From positions 186,001-250,000 of the forward strand of contig CBDEGK010000003.1 in assembly GCA_965237855.1 (NCBI GenBank): DNA of 64,000 bases, in the 5' to 3' direction. Below are positions 32,978-42,400 of the stretch, piece after piece. Below the pieces are notes generated by a model. The model saw only the letters and a program-made list of their open reading frames with translations. It made no database searches and was not told where the DNA came from. The position numbers were made by a program, and so were the translations under genes. Source of the stretch: CBDEGK01 sp965237855. GTDB lineage: Bacteria > Pseudomonadota > Gammaproteobacteria > Pseudomonadales > Halieaceae. Every line of letters begins with the position of its first letter. Positions within the stretch are counted from its first letter, which is position 1.

Positions 32978-33028
32978 CCATCAAGGGGTCAGACCCCTTG
33001 ATGGTTAATGGGTACTGACCCCTTTTTC
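32956..33028. repeat. Perfect 73-bp palindrome (REP-like), also a likely bidirectional terminator
   Basis: Arms of 36 bp (32956-32991 and 32993-33028) are perfectly complementary around a single central A. Each arm carries AAAAAGGGGTCAGTACCC outside and AAGGGGTC at the centre. It overlaps the 3' end of queG, providing its stop, and lies 8 bp from the orn stop. Ending in T5 on both strands, it could terminate both converging transcripts. Confidence 0.97.
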
Positions 33029-33036
33029 TGAAATCA

Positions 33037-33576
33037 CTATCGGAGGAAAGTATCGCGGTAGTACTGCAACTCTTCAATAGACTCGCGGATATCATCCATC
33101 GCCAGGTGCGCACCTTTCTTGCTAAAGCCCGCCAGCAGATCGGGGCGCCAGCGCTGGACCAGGATTTTCACCGTACTGACATCGAGGTTGCGGTAGTGGA
33201 AATAGACTTCGAGCTCAGGCAGATGCCGCGCCATGAAGCGACGATCCTGACAAATACTGTTGCCACACATGGGCGAAGCGCCCGCTGGCACATAGTCCCG
33301 CAGGAATTCAATGGTCCTGCGGCTGGCTGAAGCTTCATCATCATGACTGTTGCGAACTCGCTCGACCAGGCCAGAGCTTGTGTGATGGCTGGTATTCCAC
33401 TCGTCCATGCCCGCCAGTCTCTGCTCAGATTGATGCATCGCAATCACTGGCCCCTCTGCCAGGGTGCGCAATTCACTGTCCGTCACTATGGTCGCGATCT
33501 CTATAACCACATCGGAATCAGGTTCCAACCCGGTCATTTCCAGGTCGACCCAAATCAAGTTTTGCTCACTGAACAT
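33037..33576 (-). CDS. orn: Oligoribonuclease
   Basis: Degrades two- to five-nucleotide RNAs, including pGpG from c-di-GMP breakdown. The DEDDh residues appear in WVDLEMTGLEPDSD, the CGNSICQDRRFMARHLP segment, and HLAMDDIRESIEEL. The length (179 aa) is standard. It diverges from rsgA, the E. coli order. A membrane diguanylate cyclase is encoded at 17-19 kb, so Orn has an obvious substrate source. Confidence 0.97.
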   Translation of the reverse strand: MFSEQNLIWVDLEMTGLEPDSDVVIEIATIVTDSELRTLAEGPVIAMHQSEQRLAGMDEWNTSHHTSSGLVERVRNSHDDEASASRRTIEFLRDYVPAGASPMCGNSICQDRRFMARHLPELEVYFHYRNLDVSTVKILVQRWRPDLLAGFSKKGAHLAMDDIRESIEELQYYRDTFLR

Positions 33577-33643
33577 CGACTGATCTCAACTACTGCCTTT
33601 CAAGTAGTGTAGCAAAATGTATTGTGTGGGCTAATAATACGCT

Positions 33644-34660
33644 ATGGCAAAACGCAAACTGAATCGCCGGCAGGCCTGGCGAGTTGAAAAAATCCAGGAG
33701 GAGCGACGCAAACGCGCCAGCAAAAAAGACGCCAGCACCGAAGCTATCCTGGGCTCTGGCGAGCTGGGACCGGAACAGGAAGGCCTGGTAACCGCCCACT
33801 TCGGCACCCAGATCGAGGTGGAGAGCATTGACCGCAAACGCCAGCGCTGTCATATGCGCGCCAACCTCAATAGCCTGGTGACTGGTGACCGCGTGGTCTG
33901 GTGCGCCGGCGACCCCATCGGGGTGGTTGTGGCCCGACTGGAGAGAGAATCTGAATTGCTGCGGCCCGATCCCTATGGCTCGCTGAAGCCGGTAGCCGCC
34001 AATATCGATCAAATCATCATCGTCATTGCCCCGCTACCCGAGCCTCACGCCAACCTGGTTGACCGCTACCTGGTGGCGGCCGAGTGCGTCGATATCCCGC
34101 CGTTAATTCTGCTCAACAAAAGCGACCTGGTAGACGATGACAACGACTCCGCCATTGAACAGCTACTAGCGCCCTATCCGCAACTCGATTACCCGGTATT
34201 GAGAGCCTCGTGTACGCAGGATGACGGACTAAATGCACTGCACGAGGTGCTGTCAAACCGCGTCAGTATATTTGTAGGTCAGTCCGGGGTAGGCAAAACT
34301 TCCCTGGTGAACCGTTTGTTACCCGACGCCAATGCTCGGGTTGGGCCATTGTCAGAGGCTAGGGGCGAAGGCACGCACACGACCACCACTGCCGAACTGT
34401 TCCACTTGCAGGGCGGCGGTTCGCTGATTGATTCCCCCGGCATTCGCGAATTCGGCCTCTGGCACATGGAACGGGAGCAGGTAGAGAACGGTTTCAGAGA
34501 GTTTCAGGCTTTACTCGGGCACTGCAAATTCCGGGACTGCAAACATGAACAGGAACCCGGTTGCGCCTTGTTAGACGCCGCAGAGAATGGCCAAATCAGG
34601 GAATCTCGCTTGAAGAGTTATCGCTATATTGTCAGCACACTGCAGGAAGCAGACTACTAG
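33644..34660 (+). CDS. rsgA: Ribosome small-subunit-dependent GTPase RsgA
   Basis: Late-stage 30S assembly GTPase. The domain order is the circular permutation typical of the family: N-terminal OB fold (VTAHFGTQIEVESID), then G4 NKSDL, G1 GQSGVGKTSLVN and G3 DSPGIREFG. The C-terminal zinc knuckle is CKFRDCKHEQEPGC. The basic N-terminal extension (KRKLNRRQAWRVEKIQEERR) occurs in gammaproteobacterial RsgA. 338 aa. Its stop overlaps that of the convergent gene at 34657. Confidence 0.97.
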   Translation: MAKRKLNRRQAWRVEKIQEERRKRASKKDASTEAILGSGELGPEQEGLVTAHFGTQIEVESIDRKRQRCHMRANLNSLVTGDRVVWCAGDPIGVVVARLERESELLRPDPYGSLKPVAANIDQIIIVIAPLPEPHANLVDRYLVAAECVDIPPLILLNKSDLVDDDNDSAIEQLLAPYPQLDYPVLRASCTQDDGLNALHEVLSNRVSIFVGQSGVGKTSLVNRLLPDANARVGPLSEARGEGTHTTTTAELFHLQGGGSLIDSPGIREFGLWHMEREQVENGFREFQALLGHCKFRDCKHEQEPGCALLDAAENGQIRESRLKSYRYIVSTLQEADY

Positions 34661-35637
34661 CGAGTCCCCTCGGCTGCCCGCTTGTTAATTTTTTCAAAGC
34701 GAATTTCAAAGCGCACCATGATCGCCCAGACGCTGCGACGACTGTCCCAGTCATCCAGCTTGCGCCACCAGTGGGATGGTTCGATATCCACTGACAGGTA
34801 ATCCCGGTAGATATTGCGGCGGTAGCTGAAACCCAGGCCATAGTTTTCCGTTAGGTAGTCAGGATCTGTGACCCCGTCCATACCGACGAAGTAGGTCAAG
34901 GCTTCAGTCTCCGCCAGCCGCTTACGCCATTGCAGTGAGGTGCTCCATTCAACGCCGTAGGTATCCTCCCCGTATTCCACCCGGTTGATCAACGCGAGCT
35001 GGTTGTGCTCGTTTATGAGCTGGAAAAAGTCCAGGTTGGTCTTGGTGAAGGCGCCGCGATCACCGGTCTGGTAGGCGAAATCCTGCACCCAGCGAGTGGT
35101 GAAACCCTCGCGAAAGCTGCCGTTGTAACGCATGCGCACCCCGGTTCTCAGGTCCAGGCTGGAATTCACCGTGCCGATCAGGTCCCAGCGCAGGGTGTCA
35201 TCGTTGTCATCAAACAGGCTGAACTGTATGCCGACGTTAGTTTCGTCGTCGGCAACCCCCGGCGCGACGAAATCATCGCCATCATCGCCCTCGAAGACCA
35301 GGGCGGCGCGTTTACTGACCTTCGGCATTTGCACCTTGGCCCGAATCTTAACCTTGAATTCGAGGTCGTCCTCTTCGTCCCAGCGTGTTTCCAGTCGCAG
35401 CCGCAACCGGGAGTGAGCGGTTTCTATATCGGAAACTTCTGAACCGTAGAAGTCATCCATCCACTCCACCAGTGCCTGGGCGCGGTCGGAAACGTAGTCA
35501 TGACTCGAATCTACCCAGGCCTTGTCATCGGTCGGCACCGGCACGTCTTCGGTCCGGGCGGGAGCGGATAGAAATGAACCAGCCAGGTACACAATGATGC
35601 AATTAAAGGCGACAAACGGCTTGTACAACAGACACAC
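34657..35637 (-). CDS. Predicted outer-membrane beta-barrel protein, function unknown
   Basis: About 326 aa with an N-terminal signal-like segment (LLYKPFVAFNCIIVYLAGSF) and then alternating strands with aromatic girdles (RLRLRLETRWDEEDDLEFKV, LDLRTGVRMRYNGSFREGF, YGLGFSYRRNIYRDYLSV) ending WAIMVRFEIRFE. The start codon is GTG at 35637 or TTG at 35628; both have partial ribosome sites and there is no ATG near. No family name recognised. Position between rsgA and rhdA gives no functional hint; it is transcribed opposite to both. Confidence 0.65.
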   Translation of the reverse strand: MCLLYKPFVAFNCIIVYLAGSFLSAPARTEDVPVPTDDKAWVDSSHDYVSDRAQALVEWMDDFYGSEVSDIETAHSRLRLRLETRWDEEDDLEFKVKIRAKVQMPKVSKRAALVFEGDDGDDFVAPGVADDETNVGIQFSLFDDNDDTLRWDLIGTVNSSLDLRTGVRMRYNGSFREGFTTRWVQDFAYQTGDRGAFTKTNLDFFQLINEHNQLALINRVEYGEDTYGVEWSTSLQWRKRLAETEALTYFVGMDGVTDPDYLTENYGLGFSYRRNIYRDYLSVDIEPSHWWRKLDDWDSRRSVWAIMVRFEIRFEKINKRAAEGTR

Positions 35638-35698
35638 CTGATTCCCATAGCAATAGCTAAAGGATACACTACTCCGCCCATCGAATCAGGCGCTCACC

Positions 35699-36517
35699 AT
35701 GGCCGAAACTCAGCTGCCACTGTTGCTCGAAGTAGCAGAATTACAGGCTTTCACGGAGCGAGAGGCGCTGCTGATCGTCGACGTTGGCAGTCCTGAGAAT
35801 TATCAGGCCGGCCACATTCCCGGTGCGCTACACCTGCCCCCCGGCGCGTTGCTTTGCGGAATGGCGCCAGCACCGGGCAAGCTGCCCGATACAGCTCATC
35901 TACACGAATTGTTTTCCATAATCGGGCTGACATCGGACCTGCACGTGATTGCCTATGACGATGAGGGCGGTGGCTGGGCGGGCCGTTTGCTGTGGACCCT
36001 GGAAGTACTGGGCCACACAAAATACAGCTACCTGAACGGCGGCATTCACGCCTGGCGCGCAGCGGGGCTTGAAACCGAGACCAACATAAATCAGGGCAAG
36101 GCTACGGATTACACCGTCACTATTCATCGTGACTCCATAGCCGAGATAGAGGATATTCAGCCACGCTTGGAGGATTCAAACCTGCGGATCTGGGATGCGC
36201 GTTCCCCTGAGGAGTATCGCGGCGAACGCTCGGGCTCGGCGCGCGCCGGCCACATTCCCGGCGCCATCAACATTGACTGGCTGGAGTTGATTGATCGCAA
36301 TGACAACGCCCGCCTGGTTGACCTGGGTCTGCTGCAGCAACGTCTCGACCAACTGGGACTGGGTAAAGACAAAGACATTATCACCCACTGTCAGAGCCAC
36401 CATCGCTCCTCTCTGGCCTGGCTGGCCATGCGTATCCTCGGCTACCCCTCGGTAAAGGCCTATCACGGTTCCTGGGGAGAATGGGGTAATCGGGAAGACA
36501 TGCCGATTGAGGTTTAA
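35699..36517 (+). CDS. rhdA: RhdA-type thiosulfate sulfurtransferase
   Basis: Two tandem rhodanese domains in 272 aa. The N-terminal one (IVDVGSPENYQAGHIPGA) is inactive; the C-terminal one carries the active-site loop CQSHHR after DIITH, with the usual ARSPEEYRGERSGSARAGHIPGA upstream. The loop is almost that of Azotobacter RhdA (CQTHHR) rather than the CRKGVT/CGSGVT of enteric or mitochondrial enzymes. It moves sulfane sulfur from thiosulfate or similar donors to cyanide or thiols. It is followed 1 bp later by psd, as in pseudomonads. Confidence 0.9.
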   Translation: MAETQLPLLLEVAELQAFTEREALLIVDVGSPENYQAGHIPGALHLPPGALLCGMAPAPGKLPDTAHLHELFSIIGLTSDLHVIAYDDEGGGWAGRLLWTLEVLGHTKYSYLNGGIHAWRAAGLETETNINQGKATDYTVTIHRDSIAEIEDIQPRLEDSNLRIWDARSPEEYRGERSGSARAGHIPGAINIDWLELIDRNDNARLVDLGLLQQRLDQLGLGKDKDIITHCQSHHRSSLAWLAMRILGYPSVKAYHGSWGEWGNREDMPIEV

Positions 36518-36518
36518 T

Positions 36519-37373
36519 ATGGATTTCTTGTTCATTCTTTTACAACAGCTGCTGCCCCAGCATCTGCTGTCGCGCCTGACTGGCTGGCTGGCGGAATCGC
36601 GAGTCAGGTGGCTGAAGAGTTTTCTTATTGAGAAATTCGCCAGCCAGTTTGAAGTGAACATGAACGAGGCGGTCGAACCAGACCTGAATGCCTACGAGAA
36701 CTTCAATGCCTTCTTTACCCGGGCTCTGAAGGATGGCGCACGCCCCATAGACTCATCAGCCGGCGCCGTCGTTTGCCCGGCGGACGGCGCCATCAGCCAA
36801 CTGGGTGCGATAGAGAATGGCCGCATATTCCAGGCCAAGGGCCAGTCTTACACGACCCTTGAGTTACTGGGCGGCGATGAGGATCGCGCGGCCCTGTTCG
36901 CCAACGGAGAATTTGCCACCATCTACTTGTCACCGCGGGATTATCACCGGGTGCACATGCCTGTCGCTGCAAAGCTGACGGCCCAGACGTATATTCCTGG
37001 TCAATTGTTTTCCGTCAACCAGGTCACCGCCGAGAAGGTGCCGCGCTTGTTTGCCCGCAACGAGCGCCTGGTGTGCTACTTCGACACCGAGACAGGCCCC
37101 ATGGCCATGGTACTGGTGGGCGCCTTGATCGTGGCGGGCATTGAAACGACCTGGTCCGGCCAGGTCGCACCGCCGACCCGCGAACCAAAAACCGTGGACT
37201 TTAAAACAGCGCCAGCGGGTGTCGCGCTGGATCGAGGCGAGGAGATGGGCCGCTTTAAACTGGGCTCAACCGTCATCCTGTTATTTCCACAAGATTCCAT
37301 CAGTTGGCAGTCCGAGTTCCGGGCGGGCACGCCGACCCGGTTGGGACAGATCCTGGCGCAAAGTTCCAGTTAA
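36519..37373 (+). CDS. psd: Phosphatidylserine decarboxylase proenzyme
   Basis: Makes phosphatidylethanolamine at the inner membrane using a pyruvoyl group. The self-cleavage site is LGST (in FKLGSTVILLF) near the C-terminus; the activating triad includes Asp in VVCPADGAIS and His in DYHRVHMP. 284 aa, standard length. The ATG at 36519 is chosen over an in-frame TTG at 36507, which lies inside rhdA. The gene overlaps the MFS gene by one base (TAATG). Confidence 0.96.
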   Translation: MDFLFILLQQLLPQHLLSRLTGWLAESRVRWLKSFLIEKFASQFEVNMNEAVEPDLNAYENFNAFFTRALKDGARPIDSSAGAVVCPADGAISQLGAIENGRIFQAKGQSYTTLELLGGDEDRAALFANGEFATIYLSPRDYHRVHMPVAAKLTAQTYIPGQLFSVNQVTAEKVPRLFARNERLVCYFDTETGPMAMVLVGALIVAGIETTWSGQVAPPTREPKTVDFKTAPAGVALDRGEEMGRFKLGSTVILLFPQDSISWQSEFRAGTPTRLGQILAQSSS

Positions 37374-38581
37374 TGGGGGCGCTTGCTGAACCCCTGTTCC
37401 GCCGCTACATGATTGGGAATACCCTCTCCCTGCTGGGACTTTGGGTACAGCGAGTAGCCCTGGGGTGGCTGACCTGGGAGATCACCGGCTCAGGCTTTTG
37501 GCTCGGCGCGATCGCCTTCGCCGACCTGTTCCCTACGATTATTGTCGGCCCCTTTGCCGGTGTCTGGGCCGACCGTGTCGACCGCCGTCAATTGGTGATG
37601 TGGGTGCAGACCGCGGCCAGTGTACTGGCCCTGTCGTTATTCCTGTTGGTGCTGGCGGGACACAATAATATCTACCTGATTTTTATGATCGTGCTGGGCA
37701 TTGGGATCTGTGCCGCCCTGGCCCAGCCAGCCCGTCTCGCAATGGTGCCTCAACTGGTCAGCGAGGAAAATCTGCCCGCGGCCGTGGCCCTGAGTTCGGT
37801 GGCTTTTAACGTGGCGCGCTTTGTCGGACCCATGATCGCAGGCGCGCTCATTGCACTGACAGACATCAGCCTGGCGTTCCTGTTCAACGCCCTCACCTAT
37901 GCCGCCATGGTAGTTGCGGTGATGTCCCTGCCAAAGGGTTTGAACGTCATCGCCGAGGGCGAGCGCCCGCATATACTGCGAGAGATTGCCGATGGCTTCC
38001 GCTATACCCTCTCCCACCCGCTGATCGCAAGATTGATATTCCTCATGATTGCGGTGGCCATTCTGGCCAAGCCGCTACCAGAACTACTGCCGGGCTTTGC
38101 CGATGTGGTATTTGATCGCGGCGTGGTAGGCCTGGCCCTGATGACCCAGGCCATGGGATTAGGTTCGCTATTGGGTGGGCTGGTGTTGGCGCGCCAGCTG
38201 GCATTATCCAAGTTACCCACGGTCGCACTGATTAGCCTGGCCGCTTGCGGACTGACCCAGGTGGCTTTTGGTCAAACCGATAGTTTTTATCTGGGATTGG
38301 CGATATTGTTTTTTGCCAGCATGGCGATTACCGTGTCCGGCATATCTACCCAGACAGTCATTCAACGGGTGGTGCAGGAGGATATGCGCGGCCGCGTGTT
38401 AAGTATCTGGGGCTTGATCTTCCGCGGCGGCGCCGCGCTCAGCCTGCCCGCGTTGGGCGCCCTGGCTGATATGAATTCGCTCGGTTTCGTGGTGACCCTG
38501 ACAGGCAGTGGTTGCCTGCTCATCAGCCTGCTGATGGTAAAGGGGGCTGGTTTTCACATTCACAAAGGACAAGGACTATGA
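37373..38581 (+). CDS. MFS transporter (EntS-like)
   Basis: A 402-aa polytopic protein with about twelve hydrophobic segments. The loop GPFAGVWADRVDRRQLVMW is the MFS motif A between helices 2 and 3. The general build (FRRYMIGNTLSLLGLWVQRVA at the start, SVAFNVARFVGPMIAGALI) is that of the enterobactin exporter/DUF894 subgroup, whose members export siderophores or other small molecules. Substrate unknown. The ATG is set by the overlap with psd; it ends overlapping the LLM gene by ATGA. Confidence 0.88.
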   Translation: MGALAEPLFRRYMIGNTLSLLGLWVQRVALGWLTWEITGSGFWLGAIAFADLFPTIIVGPFAGVWADRVDRRQLVMWVQTAASVLALSLFLLVLAGHNNIYLIFMIVLGIGICAALAQPARLAMVPQLVSEENLPAAVALSSVAFNVARFVGPMIAGALIALTDISLAFLFNALTYAAMVVAVMSLPKGLNVIAEGERPHILREIADGFRYTLSHPLIARLIFLMIAVAILAKPLPELLPGFADVVFDRGVVGLALMTQAMGLGSLLGGLVLARQLALSKLPTVALISLAACGLTQVAFGQTDSFYLGLAILFFASMAITVSGISTQTVIQRVVQEDMRGRVLSIWGLIFRGGAALSLPALGALADMNSLGFVVTLTGSGCLLISLLMVKGAGFHIHKGQGL

Positions 38582-39432
38582 AACTTGGCTGTCAGATGGC
38601 ATTTAACGAACGCACCTCACCTGCTTATATTGCTAACGCAGGCGCCCTGGTAGAAGAATGCGGGATCCATTCACTGTGGGTGCCCGAACATGTGCTGTTT
38701 TTCCCTGAGTACGCATCGCGTTACCCCTACACTGACCACGGCAAGATTGAAGGAGATCCCACCAGTCTGCTGGAACCTCTGACAGCGCTTACCTGGATAG
38801 CTAGCCACACCACCAAGCTGCGTCTCGGCACGGGCATCCTGCTGGTGCCACAACGCAATCCCGTCTACACCGCGAAACAGGTTGCGAGCCTGGACTACCT
38901 GTCTCAAGGCCGGGTAGATTTTGGCATTGGCATTGGCTGGCTGAAGGAGGAATTCGCGGCGCTCGGTGTGCCCTGGGAGGATCGTGCAGGTCGCACCCGG
39001 GAGTGCGTTGAATTGATGAAGAACCTCTGGTGTGAGGACATTTCCGCCTACGAAGGAGAGTATTTTCAGCTGGAACCCGCCTACCAGAATCCCAAGCCGG
39101 TACAGCAGCCGCATCCGCCGATTTTCTTCGGCGGCGAGAGTCTCCCGGCCCTACGCCGGGTAGCAACCCAGGGTCAGGGTTGGTTCGGCTTTAATATGTC
39201 TCCCGAGGCGCTGGGGGGGCACCTTGCAAGCTTGCAGCAGGAACTCGAAAAGGTCGGCCGCAGTCGTGAGGATATCCTCGTCTATATCTCGCCCGCTTAC
39301 CAACACATGACTTCGGAGTGTTTGAAATCCTTCGCGGCACTCGGTGTCGACCAGGTCATTATGCCCCTGTTGGCAAGCAATGAAGAAAAACTCCGCGAGC
39401 GCACCCACAGAGTCCTCGATCTCATGCCTTGA
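38578..39432 (+). CDS. LLM-class (F420/flavin-dependent) oxidoreductase
   Basis: A 284-aa TIM-barrel protein of the luciferase-like superfamily. Typical are the N-terminal MKLGCQMAFNERTSP, LRLGTGILLVPQRNPVYTAK, the FGIGIGWLKEEFAALGVPWE segment and PPIFFGGES. It is closest in pattern to the Rv2161c-like F420-dependent group (TIGR03619). Whether it uses F420 or FMN cannot be told; no F420 synthesis gene is in the window. It is coupled to the MFS gene by ATGA and is the last gene of rhdA-psd-MFS-LLM. Confidence 0.87.
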   Translation: MKLGCQMAFNERTSPAYIANAGALVEECGIHSLWVPEHVLFFPEYASRYPYTDHGKIEGDPTSLLEPLTALTWIASHTTKLRLGTGILLVPQRNPVYTAKQVASLDYLSQGRVDFGIGIGWLKEEFAALGVPWEDRAGRTRECVELMKNLWCEDISAYEGEYFQLEPAYQNPKPVQQPHPPIFFGGESLPALRRVATQGQGWFGFNMSPEALGGHLASLQQELEKVGRSREDILVYISPAYQHMTSECLKSFAALGVDQVIMPLLASNEEKLRERTHRVLDLMP

Positions 39433-39469
39433 TAAGAAAGGTATTTTGGATTAGTACCCAAACATGACG

Positions 39470-42400
39470 TCAATCGGCAAGCCAGCCTGATGGAACACAT
39501 ATCTGTTCGGTCAGTGCGCGCACCAGGCGATTGCTCCAGCGCTGGGTTTCCAGCGCGCGCGATACCACGTACAAATGAATATTGTCCGCGTCCTCAATCG
39601 ACAGACTATCCGCGAAACTGGCCATTCCTTTGGCTTGTCGCAAACCGCCTAACACGATGCCCGACCAGTCCAGGTGAGTATTGCTATCGGCGAAACGCAA
39701 ATCCGGTAAGGCACCAGGGTTTACCGCACCCGCCCCGTGACACACCAGGCAGTAGCGGCTGTAGGTGATGCGGCCTTTCTCTACAGCCGCCAACTCGGCC
39801 GAGTCCTGCAGTCGGCCAAGCAATTCTTCCGGCAATTGCAGTTGCCGTTCTTGCCTTGCAACACGTGGCGGCAGCTCGGCGCTGCCCTCCAGACTGAACA
39901 CCAGCAAGTAACCATTGTTTTGGTAAGGCGCAGGGGTGAAGGCCAGACCGCCACCGCCCATACCCGTGGAAACAGCCAGGTACTGCACGCCGTCGACTGC
40001 ATAGGTAATCGGCGGCGCCACAATAGGAGTGTTTACCGGGACTTGCCACAACTCGTCACCGCTATCGGCATCATAGGCCAGGAAATGGGCATCGCCGCGT
40101 CCCTGGAAAACCAGGCCACCCGCCGTGGACAGCACCCCCGCACTGATTAGCGAATCCATCTCTACTTGCCAGGCCACAGATTCGCGCCGCGGATCCCAGG
40201 CCGTCAACTGGGTCGGCGTGCACTGCCGGATAGGCAGGTCTCTGAAATCAGCCTCCAGCGCCGGAAAATTTTCGCCCGTGTTAAAGGCCCAATGACGCAG
40301 GGTAAACTCGGGGTCGACGAAAAAGGGATAAGCCTCATCGCGGGTGGGAATGTAAACCAACTTGCGTTCCGGATCGTAGGCCATGGGCTGCCAATTATGG
40401 CCGCCCGCGATGGTGGGTTTGATGAAACGAGGTTTGTTACTGGATGGCATATCGAACCAATTCGCCGTGGTCGTTTCCACCGGCCGGCCGCTGCTCATGT
40501 CCACGTGACTGGCCCAATTCATGGGGGTATAGGGTTCGGCCGAAAGCAGTTCACCAGTGGCCCGATCCAGAATGTAGAAGAAGCCGTTCTTGGGCGCCTG
40601 CATGATTACCGAACGCTCACGCCCCGCTATATCCAGCTCAGCCAGGATCATCTGTTGGGTGGCCGTGTAATCCCAGCTTTCCGCCGGGGTAGTCTGGTAA
40701 AACCATACCAGGCTACCGCTGTCGGGATTCAATGCCAGAATTGAAGACAGGAACAGGTTGTCGCCGCCACCGGGGCTGCGCTGGGAGCGGTTGTAATTCA
40801 CCGCGTTACCGGTACCCACATACAGCAAGTTCAAGTCGGCATCGTAGGCCATGGAATCCCAAACCGTACCGCCCAGACCGCTCTCCCACTGACTATCCAC
40901 CGACCAGGTCTGGCGGGCCAATGTCAGCTCTGGGTGCTCGTCGGGTAATGCAGGATCTCCGGGTACCGTGTAAAAGCGCCAGCGCAAACTGCCATCGGCA
41001 ATGGAATAGGCGCTGACATAGCCGCGAACGCCCAGCTCGGCACCGCCATTGCCGATCACAACCATGTCCTTCACGGCCCGCGGCGCACCCGTGATCGTGT
41101 AGGCCTGGTCAGGGTCAGCGGTCATCACCGACCAGAGCACGCTGCCGTCGTGACGGTCCAACGCCTGCAGGCGACCGTCAAGCGTCGCCAAAAACAGGCG
41201 ATCCCCCACCACCGCCACGCCCCGGTTCACCACATCACAACAGGCCTTGCGGGCAGTCTCACCAGGTACCTCTGGATCGTAGCGCCACAGGAGCCTGCCT
41301 GTTTTTGCATCCAACGCGTGCACAACGCTCCAGCTGCTGGTGGTATAGAGAGTGCCGTCCACCACAATCGGGGTGGCCTCCACCCCCCGTTTACTACCCA
41401 GAGAGTACGACCAGTGTAATTTCAGATCACTGACGTTGGCACGATTAACCTGGGTCAGGAGGCTGTGACGTTGCTCGGCGGCATTGAGGCCGTGTACTGG
41501 CCAATCCTTGCTGGTCATGGGGGCCGCTGCGTCACGTAAATCATGCAAGCGTGCCAGGCCGATAGCCTGTTCCGCCGCACCGGTGTACAACAAATAGCGG
41601 CTGCCATCCTCATCGACAAACACATGGGGGTCGCGCAATTCCCGCGCCGACAACTCCAGTTCCCCACGCATCGACGATTGCAGCGGCATGTCGCCACCTT
41701 CCCAGGGTAGTTCCGGGGCCAACACAACCACCGGCGTGGTGGCCTGCCAATCGTTCCAGTCGGTAGAGCTTAGATCCACTTCTGACAATAAGATTGATTC
41801 CGGCGTATCACCCACCCGCGACCAGAATACATAGAGATTATCGCCCTCCAACAGCAGCCCGGCGTGGCGCATATCGTGCTCAAACAACAGCTGATCCCGG
41901 GGGTTGAAGCCCTCCAGTGGATCCGACGACCGGTACAACACCCCCGGCATCGTCAGCCCATAATAGAAACCGTTGCGCTGGAACAATCTCAGGTAGTTGT
42001 TGCGCACCAGCGCCGGCTGCGGCGTGAACTGCAATCCATCCGCCGACACCGCCGCGCGCGTGTACTGTCCGCCGTCTGCATCCAGACCGTGGTAGTACAT
42101 GACCAGCCGCTGCCCCGGTTCATCGACAAATATTTCCGGGCTGGCAATATGGGGCCTGGCGTTTGCAGCTGTGGTAATGCCCCGGCGCTGGCGTTCCGCC
42201 TGATCGCTTACTACGGAGCGATACATCATCCGTATCAGATCACGCGCCACATAGATGGAATAATTCTGCCACAGGGCTGAGACTGTTGCGTTGAGGTCGG
42301 GGCGGGATCCCAGCGTAACCGGAAACATCGAATCGGCCAGAGCGAGGGCACCGGCATCGTGTATGGTCCACGGCCCGGTCACCGTGTCAGCGTATGCCAG

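Noticed and set aside
32956..33028. Remnant of an IS200/605 or other insertion sequence
   Set aside because: No transposase fragment or terminal repeat is visible; a REP-like non-autonomous element fits better.
37304..37372. Upstream start for the MFS transporter inside psd
   Set aside because: It would translate psd coding sequence out of frame; the TAATG overlap at 37373 is a standard coupled start.
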